Under the pieces are notes generated by a model that was not told the DNA's origin, made no database searches, and saw nothing but the letters and a program-made list of their open reading frames with translations. Both the position numbers and the translations under genes were made by a program. Shown piece after piece: positions 35,039 to 44,508 of a DNA stretch of 64,000 nucleotides; the first letter of the stretch is position 1; every line of letters begins with the position of its first letter. Source of the stretch: Nyssa sinensis (lineage: Eukaryota > Streptophyta > Magnoliopsida > Cornales > Nyssaceae). The stretch spans positions 7,470,418 through 7,534,417 of the forward strand of contig CM018051.1 in assembly GCA_008638375.1 (NCBI GenBank). The letters are read 5' to 3'.

Positions 35039-36332
35039 TATGTGTGTGTTTACATATATGTATTTATTTAGATACATAATTGTTAATGTATTTATATACA
35101 TATGTGTGTGTGTATATATATATATATATGTTTGTATGTGTATTTAAGTATATATATGTGCATGTATATAAATATAATATATTTATTTATTTATATGTAG
35201 AATAGAACTCATTCTTTAAGTTAGGAGAAGGAATAGTTATTTTACATCTTGTGAGAATATTGGAATGGCCATTTCTTATTGAATTTGTGACATCAAACAT
35301 AAGTAATTGAATGGATTTAAAAATGATCATTCCCTTTCTGACTCTATTCTTACTTACCAAATGTGACCGTAAGGTTTTTTCATGGTCCAACAATTACCTG
35401 GTGCGTGTCGGACAGGAAAACTGCACACCCCTGTGGGACTAGTTGGAGCAAAGCCCCTTAAACCCTTGCCACAAAACAATCTTCACGATAATTGTGGATG
35501 TGGGCATGGGCATCAATTGCAAAAACCTGGTGTTAAAGAAAATGGGGCCACTCATCAATGTGGATTAGGCTGAGGTTAAGTGGTTAAAGGGTGCATTAAA
35601 TTCTCCCTATTTTTTTTAAATTCAATCATTTAATGTGCTCTTCATTAAGGCAAAAAAATAGTAAAAGTAGTTTTATTTAGTATTTATGAGAGAATAGATG
35701 TCAATTAAATTGAATAATTCTAGGGTTAGTTTAGAAAGCAAGGATTTCTGTAAAAAGTCATTTTAATGCTAATTCCAATATGAAAAATTATTCAATGGTC
35801 CCAGTTCAATGGTGTCAACGATTAAATATATCTAACTTTTGAGTCCATGGTCTCTAAGAGGCTACTTAATAATTGTTCTTCGAATCTATCATCATCTCAT
35901 CTAATGTCCTGGTCTTGAAAATGGTTGGGTGGGTGGGTTCAGCTCATTAAAACAAAAAACATAAAACAAAAAATTGAACTATCCCAAGACCATTTAAGAT
36001 AATAAAATTGCTTATGATCCCTTTTTTGGCATACCCAATGAGATTTATTTATTAAGTGATTGACAATGCTACTCAAAATCAATACTAAAGAAAGGAAATC
36101 TTCTTGAAAGAAATTGGTTTCACATGAGAGACTTAATTTGGAGTGTAAAGGGATTGATATGGGATAAAAAGAATGAACTACTTGAAAGTGCTACTCAATG
36201 CAGTTTGGCCAGAAACTACACATTGTGGAAAATAACATTAAAATTGTCACAAGTAACTCAAACATGAACTTTAGGCCATTCACTAAAATAAAATCAATCA
36301 CAATTAAGAATTCGAGACAAAAGATTAACAGG

Positions 36333-36470
36333 TAGTTTGGCGGGGTGTCTGAGGTTTAAAAAAGTTGGCCAATCCCACAATTTTAAAAACACTCCTCAGA
36401 ATTCTACTGAAAGAATAGCAGGTTGGTCCCGTGATTTTCCGTCCGAAACACGGCGCCAAACATGTTCTAA
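36333..36470. mobile_element. Small MITE with GTTTGGCG ends
   Basis: The left end GTTTGGCGGGGTGT and the reverse complement of the right end (GTTTGGCGCCGTGT) match at 12 of 14 bases. About 135 bp, non-coding. No clear target duplication. Confidence 0.5.
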
Positions 36471-37458
36471 GTCTATAAGAAAGTAGGAGACCAATAGACA
36501 GACTTTAAAAAGATTCTTCCAAAAAGCTTATTCCTAGAAAGTACAACACTACTAAGAAAAAAAAAATCCTAATAAAAATAATATTCATACTTAAAAATGG
36601 TCTAATGTACTCTTATTTTTAAATTAAATAGGAGATTAAAGTTAAAAGGCATTTAATTGGAGAAATCTACAACAAATAGATTCAAGTAGTTGACTTAATT
36701 ACTTGGCACTCGTTAATAGAAAAATATCATTATTGGAATTACTCCTTCCAATGATTTAGAATTTTTATCAATTATCTGAAAATAGAAAAATACCTCATTT
36801 ATGAGAATTGAATAAAATTATAGTAATTTTTATTTTAATTCATTTAGATATATGTTGATATTTAAATATCTAACAATTAATTTTGATTCACCCCGAGACA
36901 CAAAAATATTTAAACTAAGTGTGTGTCCTTACGCGCGAGTATGAGTTGATTTGCTTATTGCTTAATGAAATAATGCAAGAATGCTAACTGAAACTTTCAT
37001 TTTGAAAAAAGGTCAAGTTCTTGTTATGAAAATCTAAGTGAAATGAAATCTTTTAGAACAAATAATTAGGTTAAGCAAGTATATTGATGGATTTGGTAAA
37101 TAAATCAATGCATTAGTTGTGTATGACCATAGTTTGACCAAATTTGATTTTTGATTGTCATCTTTCCTCCTGTTCGATGCTCTAATTTGATGAACTTTAG
37201 ATTGATTTAATTTGGAAAAATATAAAGATATGTCCCTTTTTTTTTTTTTTAGGACAATGCTTTGTACATGTCATAACATAAATGTGACATGTATATAATC
37301 ACATGTATATCATGTGACTATTTAATTTTAACTAAAAATAAAAATTAAATAAAATTAATAAGCACATAATCATTACATATGTAACAGATTATGGTTAAGG
37401 CACGTACCCAGATAAAAAGAAGTTTCTTCTACCGAGGTTAAAGCTAAATATTGTCATT

Positions 37459-37555
37459 TTTTTATACAATGATATGAGGAGAGAGAATCGAACTCACGCC
37501 AACTACATAAAGAGTGAAAACTTGAACCACTTAGGATGTCTTTTAAAATCCAGTG
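37459..37555 (-). repeat. tRNA-derived SINE (second copy of family)
   Basis: On the minus strand 'taagtggttcaag' (A box) is followed by 'gagttcgattct' (B box), then 'atatcattgtata' and an A run. Same layout and tail as 22150-22260. It lies about 0.5 kb upstream of the MADS gene. Confidence 0.6.
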
Positions 37556-37951
37556 GTAAAGATATAATAATCTTATTTTTTAGACCGACAAAAAGTATGG
37601 TGAAACGATTACGTTGTACAACCATTACTTAAGATTTTTTTTTCTTTTTTTTTGGGTGGAAGTAATACCATTCAAGCGTTTCGGTGGGCTATCACTTAAA
37701 TTTGAGTGTTTAAGGCCCACATGGGTCTCACTCAATAAATAAATTTAAATGACAGTCACACCAGTGTGAACATAGCAAATTTATTCCTTAATACCTATCA
37801 TTAAATACTAATAGGCTTTTAAATTCATAGATAGCCTCCCAATTAAAATCCCCAAGTACTAAAGCAGTACTAGTGATATTCACAAGAACTCATCTGATTT
37901 GAATTCTTGCCCTTGTGGTAACGTTTGTTGATGCTTATCTGTCTTGCTCAT

Positions 37952-37961
37952 TCTATATAGA
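37952..37961 (+). promoter_or_regulatory. TATA box of the MADS-box gene
   Basis: 'tctatatagag' lies about 80 bp before the ATG and is conserved in the pseudogene copy ('gctatatatac', about 26687). Spacing allows a leader of roughly 50 nt. Confidence 0.55.
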
Positions 37962-37963
37962 GA

Positions 37964-37999
37964 CACCCACCACCACCACCACCACCACCACCACCACCA
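37964..37999 (+). repeat. (ACC)n repeat in MADS leader
   Basis: About eleven ACC units between the TATA box and the ATG. The pseudogene has only about four at the same place, so the tract has changed length since the duplication. It reads as poly-Gly on the minus strand, which explains a spurious minus-strand frame there. Confidence 0.8.
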
Positions 38000-38035
38000 A
38001 GAATCCAGAACAAGAGAAGCAGAAAAGCACTAAAC

Positions 38036-38809
38036 ATGACAAGAAAGAGGGTTAAACTTACGAGGATGGTGAATGAGAGTGCAAGAAAATCATGCCTGAA
38101 GAAAAGGAGGATAGGCTTGTTTAAGAAAGCAGAAGAGCTGTCCATCCTATGCGATTTGGACATGGCTGCCATCGTTTACAGTCCAGGGGAAAATGATCCA
38201 GCGGTTTGGCCATCTCGAGAAGTTGCAGAAAGAATGCTGACAAAGTACCTGAGCATGCCAGAGATCGAGAGAAGTAAGAAAACGACTACACAAGACAGCT
38301 ACCTCCGGGAAAGAACTGAGAAAGAAGCAGAAAAATTAAAGAAGATTCAGAAGAAGAATAATGAGACGGAAATGAAAGAAATCATGAACCAACTCATGGA
38401 AGGCAGAGACCTGAATGAGCTTGACGTAAGGCAACTGAATGGCTTCTATATGTTCGCAGCTGATATGCTGAAGCAACTTGGGAGAAGAAACCGAACACTC
38501 AATAGGCAGAGTCCTCCTTTTCCACCAGCTGCTGCTGCTCCTCCTCCTCAGCCAGCGGCAGTGCATGAGGCAGGGCCATCTCGAGGCAGTGGTGGATATG
38601 TAGGGACTTCCATTCCAACATTGATGGAACCCTTGATGCATGACCAGTGGTTCATGGATACAATGACTTGTAACCAGAACATTGCTGGCCCTGGTGAAGG
38701 GGGTGACATGGGGCTGCCACCAGAGTATGTTGCTGGCACAAGTGGTGCAAAAGACGATGACCTGCCTTATGACTTCGATAGAGTATGGCCTGACATCTTC
38801 TCTCCCTGA
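38036..38809 (+). CDS. Type I (M-gamma, AGL80-like) MADS-box transcription factor
   Basis: An intact intronless 257-aa gene. Residues 1-60 form a MADS domain: MTRKRVKLTRMVNESARKSC, then KKRRIGLFKKAEELSILCDL, then AAIVYSP and VWPSREVAERML. The K(R)KV/RVKL start, the VWPS motif and the lack of introns are typical of plant type I M-gamma proteins such as AGL80 and PHERES, which act in the central cell and endosperm with M-alpha partners. Residues 62-155 are charged and helical (REVAERM...KEAEKLKKIQKKN...LNELDVRQLNGFYMF), probably for dimerisation. Residues 158-175 are a Pro/Ala run. The acidic C-terminus ends YDFDRVWPDIFSP. The ATG is confirmed by the aligned start in the copy at 26776. A TATA box and an ACC-rich leader precede it. 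The role is inferred from family; expression cannot be judged from sequence. Confidence 0.93.
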   Translation: MTRKRVKLTRMVNESARKSCLKKRRIGLFKKAEELSILCDLDMAAIVYSPGENDPAVWPSREVAERMLTKYLSMPEIERSKKTTTQDSYLRERTEKEAEKLKKIQKKNNETEMKEIMNQLMEGRDLNELDVRQLNGFYMFAADMLKQLGRRNRTLNRQSPPFPPAAAAPPPQPAAVHEAGPSRGSGGYVGTSIPTLMEPLMHDQWFMDTMTCNQNIAGPGEGGDMGLPPEYVAGTSGAKDDDLPYDFDRVWPDIFSP

Positions 38810-39080
38810 AATACAACGTTTTTATTTCTATATTTAGTGCCTAAATTTTATGTATCTTTTTGTTGAATCATGTACGGGCCAATGTTTTTTGTTTTGAGTT
38901 GTGGTGTTTCTCTACTGTATTCTCAGCAATGAAATTTTTGCTGAATGTTGGTTCAAATGGTGTATATAGCAAGGATGACTACATGAACGAAAAGGCAAAC
39001 TCTAGCTATGTAAACGAAAATTTTATTTCAGTCAGAAAAACACAATCAGAAATTAACACAAGAAGAAAGACTGCCTAGCC
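38810..39080 (+). other. Probable 3'UTR and terminator region of MADS gene
   Basis: After the TGA the sequence stays alignable with the pseudogene for about 90 bp ('tagtgcc...ttttatg(t/c)atcttt'), then diverges. Candidate AATAAA-like signals are weak. No gene in this stretch. Confidence 0.4.
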
Positions 39081-39119
39081 ATGTCCTTCCATTTCATCCT
39101 GCATGCATTTTATTGTTTT

Positions 39120-39500
39120 ACAATTTCAATTTCCCGCGTAATGCATGGGATCGATCATTCAAGTCCACGTGCACCTTATTTTAAGATATCGTGTATATTA
39201 TTTTCCCGCTTAATGATCAAGATCAGAATAGAAGCCTGATCATACCATTTCCACGTGGAGATTATTCTTCGAGAAAATCATTATTTTCCCGTGTAGTGAA
39301 TACGTACAAATCCTATCATTGAGAGAGCTTTGCATTTAAAATTACCCGTTACAAATGTTTCCGCATAACAAACAGGATTATAAAATAAAAGTAAAAACTG
39401 ATCATTCCATTCCCACGTGCACATGTCTAAGATATCAAAAATGAAAGCTCGGTTTTTCCATTTCCACCTGCATTTCTAGTTCTTGTTCTACGATATTATT
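39120..39500. promoter_or_regulatory. Degenerate repeats with E2F-like and G-box motifs
   Basis: TTTCCCGC occurs at 39130-39137 and 39202-39209 and as TTTCCCGT near 39284. CACGTG occurs at 39166-39171, 39252-39257 and 39414-39419, each preceded by 'gatca-t-c' and 'ttcca/gtcca'. A fourth block near 39450 has 'ccacctgca'. The blocks look like decayed tandem copies of about 70-150 bp. TTTCCCGC is the E2F consensus and CACGTG the G-box core. Function is unproven. Confidence 0.4.
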
Positions 39501-40470
39501 TTTATCGTGCAATAAGAACACATGATCATTTTATAACTGATGTGACCAAGATACAAGAATCAATATAAATTGGAAGAAGAGTTGAATTTATCATAATAGA
39601 CCATGAACAATTACGGCATCTTTGCTATAATATATCTGGCCACAGTCAGTAACTAGCTTCTCCAGTATCTAGAGTAAGGAGGGGGTGAAGAACACCATGC
39701 ATTGATGGGTGGTGATTACCCATATTTAATGTGGATGATTGTGAAGTGTATCAAGAAGGGTTGTATTTATTGATTTTGCTACTTGTATATTTATGATCTC
39801 CTTCATTGCTATTTAGAATATGTTGTTCTCTATCAAAATTGATACTTTCTCTTTAGTCCATTCAATGAACAAATTGAAGCAAGATAAATGTATAATTCCT
39901 AGCAGAAATATTGCCAAGAATTTATTCAATTTAGTACAGATTTAAGGTTGCCCACAACTTCACATGAATTAACCTTAAGACAAAAATAAACAAAAATAAT
40001 TCTAACAACAGAATTGTCAATAAAAGAATTAAACAAAATTAGCAGACATGAAGTTAATTGGTGGAAGCTTTAGGTTCATTTGAATAAATGTGGTCAAGAA
40101 TAGTCATACATATTACAAACATTAATTTCTACTTTTCAATTACAATAGAAGATATGGTTGAATTAAATGATACCTCCCCATTAAATATACTAGTCATTGG
40201 CTTCTATTGAATTCTTCACACAGTAAGAAAAAAAAGTTTGCAATATAATGTTGTAATAATAGCATTCATGAATGCATGTAACATAAAACTTAAATGCCCA
40301 GTAAGAGGCCATTAATTGGCTTAATGGAAAGGAATGACTTGGAGAGCTAGAGTTGACTACATGAGTTGTTTCTCCTTTGAAAATTAGGGATAAGTTCAAA
40401 GTTAATTTGTTCTAAATAAGGAATTGAAGAATAAAGACTTTCTCAAATGTGTTAAAAGTTTTTAATATTT
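39500..40470. other. Non-coding part of copy B
   Basis: AT-rich, no gene recognised. Confidence 0.4.
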
Positions 40471-40570
40471 AAGTTACAACCTCTTTAATAAGATGATTTT
40501 GTGGTTTAACATGGTAAAAGTCCAGAGTTCAAACCTCACCGTCACCCTAATGATTATAATTAATGCATGT
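40470..40570 (+). repeat. SINE-like copy
   Basis: 'tggtttaacatggta' (A-box-like) is followed by 'gagttcaaacctcaccgtcaccctaatg' (B-box-like), then 'taattaatgcatgtattgacc'. It matches the inverted copies at 7080-7470. Confidence 0.5.
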
Positions 40571-40701
40571 ATTGACCTACTCACATTGGAGAGCATAGTT
40601 GTCAAAACGTGTACCGCAACGCTTATCATTTTTCAAAAATATTGTTTCATGTATAGTAAGGTTATCGTGTATCGTAAGCCACTGAATTGTTTTAATACAT
40701 T

Positions 40702-41003
40702 TATAAATATATATATATATATATATACACACACAATGTTTAGAGTAATATACTGCTGCTCCATTAGATAGAGTGCTAATATTTGTCCCTCAATGTTATT
40801 AATCTTCAACCCTCTTCTATATCCTCTATATATACAAACAACTATATCAGTGGACTTGAGTCACTTCTTGAACTCTATATAAATATTTCACTACAAAGAA
40901 ACTAAACCCAATCCATATAAACCATCCCCTTGTGTACGTTGGATTTTGTAATTGCCTACATTTATACACACACATATACATACACACATACATATATATA
41001 TAT

Positions 41004-41055
<52 letters not shown>
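40702..41055. repeat. Microsatellite cluster (TA)n, (CA)n, (GA)n
   Basis: (TA)n/(CA)n at 40706-40735, CA/TA tracts at 40965-41003, and an uninterrupted GA tract at about 41005-41054. Frames of the type RERERE or SLSLSL across it are artefacts. Confidence 0.85.
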
Positions 41056-41056
<1 letters not shown>

Positions 41057-41734
41057 ATGCACTGTTGTTACATCTAGGTAGCGAAAATGGCTTACCAAAA
41101 CACATACACATTGCATGAACAAAGGGGTTTTGATTTTAGGCCATAATGGAATAGGGATTACTCACTTGGGCCCAAAGAATGCTTGGAATGATTTTTAATG
41201 GAATGTTCATTTTATGAAATAGGGCCATAGGCATTCCTAATTTAGTTTATCATACCAAACAATAATAAGGAATAAAAAAATTAAAATGGACATACTTTGA
41301 ATGCTCATTCTACTGTACCACATGGCATTACTTCATATATGTTATTTTCTTAATGATATCCCTAAGTCAAAAGATTCTCATTGCTTGATGAGTTCAACAA
41401 ATTTGCAAAACTATCTGATCTTAAGATTTAATCATAAAACTAAATGAGATTCAATGGTTTGAATATGACTTTGAATTATAAGATTCGATTATCGTCGAAT
41501 CAAATTCAATTACGTTGATTCTGTCTGATTAAGATTTGAATGTGTTTATACGCTATGCATGGTATTTTTTTTGTACTTTGTACATGTTTTTTCTAAAAAT
41601 AATACTATAATTCTATCAAATATCATAGTACATTAAATTAATTTATTTGAATAAATATTCAAATTTATATGGAACCTAAGTTGGGTTTAGTTATGATTCT
41701 TATGAATGTCTAATCGAATTTTAGTTAGATGGCA

Positions 41735-41855
41735 CTAACAAGTTTTAACTTGGTTGGTATTTCCTCCGCCTCCCCATGCGGGAGGTTGAGCGTTCAAGTC
41801 CCCTCAAAGGGCAACAAGTGTATGTGCGAGAGATTTATTTATCTATCCAAAAACA
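41735..41855 (+). repeat. tRNA-derived SINE
   Basis: 'taacttggttggta' (A box) and 'gcgttcaagtcccc' (B box) are about 38 bp apart, in a tRNA-like 5' region containing a short hairpin (cctccgcctcccc...gcgggagg). It lies exactly where copy A and copy B similarity resumes, so it is an insertion specific to copy B. Confidence 0.6.
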
Positions 41856-42424
41856 AAATTCTTAATGAAATAAGAGATATCTTATTGTATTTTTGAGTTT
41901 AAACCTTTAATCCCCCCTTCCATTTGAAAAAGGAAAAATAGATACCCTTTTTTTACTTGTTTCTAGAATAGTTGGTAACATGAAAGAATATTTTCAACAT
42001 GTTTTAACAATTTTTGCGTATGTTTCAATGAAAAATATTAATTTCTATGAAAACGTGTCAATTTTAGTTTTCCACTTGTGTTCCATTTTGGTTCATGGAA
42101 AAATATTTTGGCTGTTTCGATGGAAACAAAACAAAACAAAATTTTGATCTTTGACTCCAACTGCCTGTTACGGATTGGAGGGCAATAATACATTTTTTCT
42201 TTGTTTGTCATTTTGTACTCTTGAATTGACAAAAATACCTGACCGTGCCAAATTGGGCTGGAAGGTGGCTTCATGAGAAAATTTTCAATGGGTGGAAGTG
42301 ATTAAGATAAGTATAAACCTGGATGGAAAGCAGCAATCGCTCCTTCCCTTTGAGTTGGAACTTGGAGCAGTGTCAATAAAGCACTTCCCATAGTGAAAGA
42401 GAGTATGAAATGGAAGGTTTTGGT

Positions 42425-42905
42425 AATGGCGGGATGGAGGCTTCCCCCAGCAGTTTGGTACAAAATCAATATTGATGGAATTTCTATTGCTGTAGACATC
42501 GGAGCTGACGCGAGTGCGCAGATCAATAAAGATAACAGAAATTGGTGGGTGGCTTTTAACAGCAACCTGGGTGTCCGTTCCTTGTTTCTGCTGAACAATT
42601 TGGGGTTAGGCAGGGCCTCCAGCTTGCTTGGAATAAAGGTATTATTCTCGAATCAGATGCTGAAGTTGCCAAAGAGCTTATTTGTGAGACCCAAACTGCT
42701 AGTCCGTGCACCTATTCAAGATTGTAGAGATCTCTGAACTGGAACTGGAATTGCTCTATTATACACACTTTTAGGAGGGTAATTTTTGTGTTGATTTCAA
42801 TTGCTAAAAAATGTTCGTGGAATGGGTTGAACTGCAGGAAGGACCTGTCCCTATTCTTAGGGCTGATGTTTCAGGAGCCACTTATCCTAGGACGGCAGCT
42901 GCTTA
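42425..42905 (+). pseudogene. Decayed plant RNase H-domain fragment (LINE-derived)
   Basis: Three pieces in two frames follow the order of the RNase H domain found at the C-terminus of plant L1-type retroelements and their relatives. The first is 'WYKINIDG' with 'INKDNRNWWVAFNSNLG' (42450-42580). After a frame change comes 'FGVRQGLQLAWNKGIILESDAEVAKEL' as separate blocks from about 42590. Back in the first frame is 'GPVPILRADVSGATYPRTAA' ending at a stop (42903-42905). The conserved aspartates in 'NIDG' and 'ESDAE' sit where expected. Frame changes and an internal stop show it is dead. It starts just past the right end of copy B. Confidence 0.6.
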
Positions 42906-42951
42906 GCTTCTCCTTTCTTTTATTCTCCTTGTAACCAAAAAAAAGAGAGAG

Positions 42952-43670
42952 TAAATTACAATCACCTCCCCTACTCTTCTTATTTTTAATATTACACTGT
43001 ACCCTATCAGAGTTGTCTGGACTGGACAACACCGTTCATAAAAATTGTAAAAAGTACGAAATTACCCACATTTTTTTGTAAGTTGTGAGCAGCATTTATG
43101 AAAAGGGAAAATTTGAAATTTGAAATCATAAAAAATCGTCCTTATAAATAATGACTCTTACAGTTCGCTTGGATAAGCGGAGGGAGCGGAGAGAAGAGGA
43201 GAGGGTTGTATATTCATTCCTTCATATTTGGATAACTAATGAGAGGAGAGGAGAGGAGACAAGACGATAGTATAATCATTCCCATCTTGTTTAGGAAAGA
43301 AAAGTAGGGAAAAGAAAGGAATGGAATATTTTATTATGCCAGTAGAACGGGCAAAATAGGAATCACAGGTTTTAAAAAAGAGGGGTAAAACAGGTAATGA
43401 CTAACTCTTTAATCCTTTCCCTCCATCTCCTACTTTTGGAAGAAGAGAAAAATGAGCTTTTAAGCCCCTCCCTATCATTTCCTCTCCTTCCTTATTTTTA
43501 ACCAAACAAAAAATAATATCTCCTACCTTCTCATTTCCTTTCCTTTCCTTCCAACTCTTTCAATCCAAACACACTATTAATGATAGATATAATATGTTAC
43601 CAACAAATTGAACAAGTACTGTTTGCAATTGTCAAAAACTTAGGAGAGGTCTGTATAATTTAGAACACCT
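42952..43670. mobile_element. MITE-like element with a nested insertion
   Basis: The ends 'agtaaattacaatcacctccc' and, inverted, 'aaattatacagacctctcc' resemble the foldback MITE family in plan but not in detail. Between about 43160 and 43580 lies a second purine-to-pyrimidine element with ends 'ttcgcttggataagcgg' and 'caatccaaacacac' (inverted TTGGAT). This suggests one MITE inside another. Boundaries approximate. Confidence 0.4.
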
Positions 43671-44198
43671 AAGTGTCAAGTCTATGTGTTTTCTGTCCAA
43701 ATAATGTGGGTACGTGGCTTTTATTTTTTCGTAAATTATTTCTCATGTCATGTGTGGATAGCTAAGCACAATGGAAGTAGTGTATTGATAACTAATAATA
43801 TAGCAGACAATGAATTAACTACTTAGAGAAGCTCCTTATCCAACATTAAGAGAAGTAATGAAACCAAGTGGTGAGGAAGAAATGAAACCAATCTAATCCA
43901 CCCCCTCAATTCCTTGACCAGTTTCACAGTTAAAAATTTCTTTGTTTCAAATTTAATATCAAGTATATCAAACATCGCCAATATGAATTCATATTTGACA
44001 GTCAAGTCAGTCAATGACAAAAAAAAAAATCGACCATGGTCAACAGAGACAAATTTGGATATCATAGTTAACTCTTAATAATCACAGAACAGTCGGAGTG
44101 AAGATATTTACACAACTCTGAAGATCTCAGAAGCAAAAGGGGGAAGGACAAGATTATAAAACCAGCAAGAAAAATCCACAAACAATGTTGAAACTTAA

Positions 44199-44508
44199 TT
44201 AGAAGAACTTGTTATACTGACTTGTGAGAGAATTCCTTAGATTGGAATAAAGGCCATAGACGGAATACTGACGAAGGTTCTTCACTTCATACCACGAGAT
44301 GAAAACTGAATCATGCTTGTATGTGCCAGAAAATGCCAGTCGTATTCCAAGGCTACAATCTACAGAACCCCCTCGGTTCTTACAGTTACTTGTTCTGATT
44401 GCAGTCCTGATTCTTGAGGCAGACAAAGTTAGAGTTACCTGAGCATGAAGCGCAGCCATCCCTCTTCCAATATAAGTTTTGCAGCCTTCCCTTCTTAAAT
44501 TCAAGAAC
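44199..44508 (-). CDS. Exon 3 of the Expp1-like gene
   Basis: Acceptor 'caatgcag' precedes GTTCTTGAATTT. The first half reads VLEFKKGRLQNLYWKRDGCA in the expected frame. Two bases are missing after the Asp-Cys codons near 44400, and the rest (AIRTSNCKNRGGSVDCSLG to the TAA at 44199-44201) is in another frame. Length 310 nt; 312 would be in phase. Confidence 0.7.

Larger units (their letters stand above)
30472..42290. repeat. Tandem segmental duplication, copy B
   Basis: Partner of 19845-29440, in the same orientation and with collinear blocks. Compared with copy A it has gained about 1.25 kb near 30590-31840, a Stowaway MITE, TA/CA microsatellites, a SINE before 41860 and a long (ACC)n in the MADS leader. 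It carries the intact MADS-box gene. The opening phrase of the unit (gaccaaatttgatttttga) recurs once more near 37138, in front of the MADS promoter, so a third partial copy of that block exists. Confidence 0.75.

Noticed and set aside
37948..38172. Minus-strand frame with poly-Gly opposite the MADS start
   Set aside because: Shadow of the (ACC)n leader and the MADS domain on the other strand.
40847..41122. Frames made of Ser-Leu or Arg-Glu repeats across the GA tract, on both strands
   Set aside because: They are translations of a GA/CT microsatellite with no conserved flank.
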